Positions 6,290 to 8,338 of a stretch of 8,338 bases of DNA are shown here, one piece after another (position 1 is the first letter of the stretch; every line of letters starts with the position of its first letter). This stretch comes from an uncultured Planctomycetaceae bacterium. GTDB lineage: Bacteria > Planctomycetota > Planctomycetia > Pirellulales > UBA1268. The stretch spans positions 1 to 8,338 of the forward strand of contig CALAZQ010000370.1 in assembly GCA_937926325.1 (NCBI GenBank). The letters run 5' to 3'. Made by a program: the position numbers and the translations under genes. Under the pieces are notes generated by a model that did no database searches, was not told where the DNA came from, and was given only the letters and a program-made list of their open reading frames with translations.

Positions 6290-7486
6290 ATGGCGACCAA
6301 CGGCAGACTCAATCGCAAACTTCGCATGGGCATCGTCGGGGGCGGGCAGGGCTCGTTCATCGGCCGGGTGCATGTGACCGCCGCGGTGCTCGACAATCGG
6401 GCCGCCCTGGTGGCCGGGGCTTTCTCCAGTGACCCCGCCCGCTCGAAGGCGAGTGCCGCCGACTATGACGTGCCGGAGGATCGGGCCTATGGCTCCTACA
6501 CCGAGATGTTTGAGAAGGAGCGGGCCCTGCCTGAGAGTGAGCGAATCGACTATGTCTCGGTGGCCACCCCCAACCACATGCACTTTCCGGTCGCCAAGGC
6601 GGCGGTCGAGGCGGGCTTTCATGTGGTCTGCGACAAGCCGCTGACGCTGACGCTGGCCGAGGCCGAGGAACTGGCCGAGGTGGTCAAGAGCTCGAAGTCG
6701 GTCTTTGTCGTAACTCACAACTACACCGGCTACCCGCTGGTGCGGCAGGCCCGCGAGATGATCCTGTCAGGCGAGCTCGGCGAGATTCAGGCGATCCGGT
6801 CGGAGTACATCCAGGGCTGGCTGCGGACCCGGCTGGAGAGCGAGGGCCAGAAGCAGGCCAGCTGGCGGACCGACCCCAAGCGGAGCGGGGCGGCCGGCGC
6901 CTTCGGCGACATCGGCACGCATGCCTACAACCTCGGCCGCTATATGACCGGCCTGTTCCCTGAAAAGATCAGTGCCAACCTCAAGGTCTTTGTGCCCGAC
7001 CGGCCACTCGACGACTATGGCCAGGCGGTCATCCGCTATGAAAACGGCGGCCTCGGCAGCGTGACCGCGTCACAAATCAGTCATGGCCGCGAGAACGACC
7101 TGCGGATTCAGATCGATGGCACGCTCGCCAGCCTCGAGTGGCACCAGGAAAACCCGAATCAGCTGTTTGTGCGGAAGAATGGCCACCCGCATGCCATCTA
7201 CACCCGCGACCCGAATGCCCCCTTCACCAACGCCATGGGGCAGGCGGCCTGCCGGCTGCCGGCGGGCCACCCCGAGGCCTTCTTCGAAGCCTTCGCCAAT
7301 GTCTATCGCTGTGGCTTCGACGCGATGGAGCAGGCGATTGCAGGTGAGGCCTTCGAACGAACCGATACGGTCTATCCCAATATCCACGATGGGGTGGAGG
7401 GGATGTACTTCATTGAGCAGGCGGTCGCCTCGAGCCAAGCCGATGCCGCCTGGCTGCCGCTGAAGCATCCCCTGGCACGACGGTAG
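6290..7486 (+). CDS. Gfo/Idh/MocA-family NAD(P)-dependent oxidoreductase
   Basis: This 398-residue cytoplasmic enzyme belongs to the Gfo/Idh/MocA family, whose members oxidise or reduce sugars, inositols and related compounds with NAD(P). I chose the ATG at 6290 because GGAAGGGG (6278-6285) sits just upstream; the open frame reaches back to 6194 without family sequence. The Rossmann domain starts with [12 protein letters not shown] at 14-25, then [10 protein letters not shown] at 43-52. The family catalytic-lysine motif appears as CDKP at 114-117 (Lys116), preceded by [12 protein letters not shown] at 93-104. The C-terminal domain has [13 protein letters not shown] at 142-154, GDIGTHAYN at 206-214 with candidate catalytic Asp207 and His211, and [10 protein letters not shown] at 326-335. 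The GSFIG variant of the nucleotide loop, with the THNYTGYP and WRTDP segments, places it in the subgroup that includes levoglucosan-dehydrogenase-like enzymes. The exact substrate cannot be read from sequence. It is followed after 33 bases by the exonuclease gene. Confidence 0.92.
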   Translation: MATNGRLNRKLRMGIVGGGQGSFIGRVHVTAAVLDNRAALVAGAFSSDPARSKASAADYDVPEDRAYGSYTEMFEKERALPESERIDYVSVATPNHMHFPVAKAAVEAGFHVVCDKPLTLTLAEAEELAEVVKSSKSVFVVTHNYTGYPLVRQAREMILSGELGEIQAIRSEYIQGWLRTRLESEGQKQASWRTDPKRSGAAGAFGDIGTHAYNLGRYMTGLFPEKISANLKVFVPDRPLDDYGQAVIRYENGGLGSVTASQISHGRENDLRIQIDGTLASLEWHQENPNQLFVRKNGHPHAIYTRDPNAPFTNAMGQAACRLPAGHPEAFFEAFANVYRCGFDAMEQAIAGEAFERTDTVYPNIHDGVEGMYFIEQAVASSQADAAWLPLKHPLARR

Positions 7487-7505
7487 CCGCCGCCGGTGAC
7501 GGGCT

Positions 7506-7513
7506 GGAAGGAG
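7506..7513 (+). promoter_or_regulatory. Ribosome binding site deciding the exonuclease start
   Basis: GGAAGGAG is a strong Shine-Dalgarno. It directly abuts the ATG at 7514 and overlaps the frame opened by the ATG at 7496, but is correctly spaced (6 bases) from the ATG at 7520, which is therefore preferred. Confidence 0.75.
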
Positions 7514-7519
7514 ATGACC

Positions 7520-8332
7520 ATGGCAAGAAAGCGAGTGGCCCGGCTGGTGTTCGACATTGAGTCGGCTGCCGACGGTGCGCTGATTGCAAAAATTCGCTAT
7601 CCCGGTGAGGAGCTTTCGCCCACCGAGGCGATCGCGAAGTACCGGGCTGAACTGCTCGAGCAGAACGGCAAGGACTTTATTCCGTACACCTTCCAGCAGC
7701 CGGTCTCGCTGGTGGTGGCGACGGTGGCCGAGGACTATTCGCTGATCGACCTGGTCGCCCTCGACGAAGAACTCTCCCGGCCGCATGAGATCGTCCGGCT
7801 GTTCTGGGAGGGCTGGCGGAAGAACGGCCAGCCGCAGCTGGTGTCATTCAACGGCCGCGGTTTCGACATGCCGCTGCTGGAACTCTGTGCGTTCAAGTTT
7901 GGCCTGGCCATTCCTGAGTGGCTGGCCGAGAACGCCCGCAGCTTCGAGCAGCCCCGCAACCGCTACAACACCAGTGGCCACCTCGACCTGCATGACCTGC
8001 TCACCAACAACGGGGCCAGCCGGTTTGTCGGCGGACTTTCGTTGGCGGCGAACCTGATCGGCAAGCCGGGCAAGCTCGACGTGGCCGGCCACATGGTGCA
8101 GGACCTCTGGGATAGCGGCCGGGCCCGGGAGATTCATGACTATTGCCGCAGCGATGTGCTCGACACCTACTTCGTGTTTCTCCGCAGCCGCGTGATGGCT
8201 GGGGCGATTACGCTTGCTGATGAGCAGTCACTGATCGAGGCAGCCCACACCTGGATCAGCAGCAAAACAGCGGATTCGCCCGGGCTGGCCCGCTACCTCG
8301 AAGCCTGGGGCGACTGGCAGAGCCCGTGGTAA
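7520..8332 (+). CDS. Predicted 3'-5' exonuclease, PolB-like DEDDy type
   Basis: This 270-residue cytoplasmic protein matches the stand-alone exonuclease family related to the proofreading domain of DNA polymerase B (Pfam DNA_pol_B_exo2). All three exonuclease motifs are present: Exo I as VFDIES at 10-15 (Asp12, Glu14), Exo II as SFNGRGFDMPLL at 109-120 (Asn111, Asp116), and Exo III as YCRSDVLDTY at 208-217 (Tyr208, Asp212), the DEDDy signature for two-metal hydrolysis of nucleic-acid 3' ends. The block HLDLHDLL at 154-161 is also typical of the family. No polymerase domain follows, so it would act alone or with partners, plausibly in DNA repair or RNA trimming; the true substrate is unknown. 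Start choice rests on the Shine-Dalgarno at 7506-7513. It lies 33 bases after the oxidoreductase gene with no terminator between, so cotranscription is likely although the functions look unrelated. The stop codon falls six bases before the window ends, so its terminator is not visible. Confidence 0.92.
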   Translation: MARKRVARLVFDIESAADGALIAKIRYPGEELSPTEAIAKYRAELLEQNGKDFIPYTFQQPVSLVVATVAEDYSLIDLVALDEELSRPHEIVRLFWEGWRKNGQPQLVSFNGRGFDMPLLELCAFKFGLAIPEWLAENARSFEQPRNRYNTSGHLDLHDLLTNNGASRFVGGLSLAANLIGKPGKLDVAGHMVQDLWDSGRAREIHDYCRSDVLDTYFVFLRSRVMAGAITLADEQSLIEAAHTWISSKTADSPGLARYLEAWGDWQSPW

Positions 8333-8338
8333 GGCGGG

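Overview
The window looks like a stretch of chromosome from a GC-rich Planctomycetota bacterium, most likely a Pirellulales relative. This rests on recalled family resemblance, not a database search. The pointers are an uncharacterised exported protein of a type I associate with planctomycetes, an HpnN-like MMPL/RND exporter with a typical planctomycete first periplasmic loop, a rhomboid protease with a soluble tail, and an intergenic CACGAAGG repeat. There are no rRNA, tRNA, CRISPR, phage or insertion-sequence features. Gene content is that of an ordinary core or housekeeping region.

Layout, left to right. Positions 1-324 hold no gene I can support, only some small hairpins and palindromes. 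Positions 325-1326 (minus) encode a 333-residue exported protein of unknown function with a twin-arginine-like signal. A 288-base divergent spacer follows, with a candidate promoter for the rightward genes. Positions 1615-4470 (plus) encode a 951-residue MMPL/RND exporter. It is followed after 26 bases by 4497-5150 (plus), a 217-residue exported protein with a thioredoxin-like fold but no active-site cysteines; the two probably form an operon. A 41-base convergent spacer carries the CACGAAGG repeat. Positions 5192-6070 (minus) encode a rhomboid intramembrane serine protease with the catalytic Ser and His in place. A 219-base divergent spacer leads to a second rightward pair: 6290-7486, a Gfo/Idh/MocA-type NAD(P)-dependent sugar oxidoreductase, and 33 bases later 7520-8332, a DEDDy-type 3'-5' exonuclease related to the proofreading domain of PolB.

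Functionally the left half is envelope-oriented: an exported protein of unknown role, an inner-membrane exporter, its exported partner and a membrane protease. The right half is cytoplasmic: sugar oxidation and nucleic-acid processing. I see no new defence or mobile system. The points most worth a second look are the exporter/thioredoxin-like pair, the Tat-like signal on the unknown protein, the intergenic repeat, a stem-loop enclosing the candidate exporter promoter, and a GACC tetranucleotide run just inside the exporter gene.
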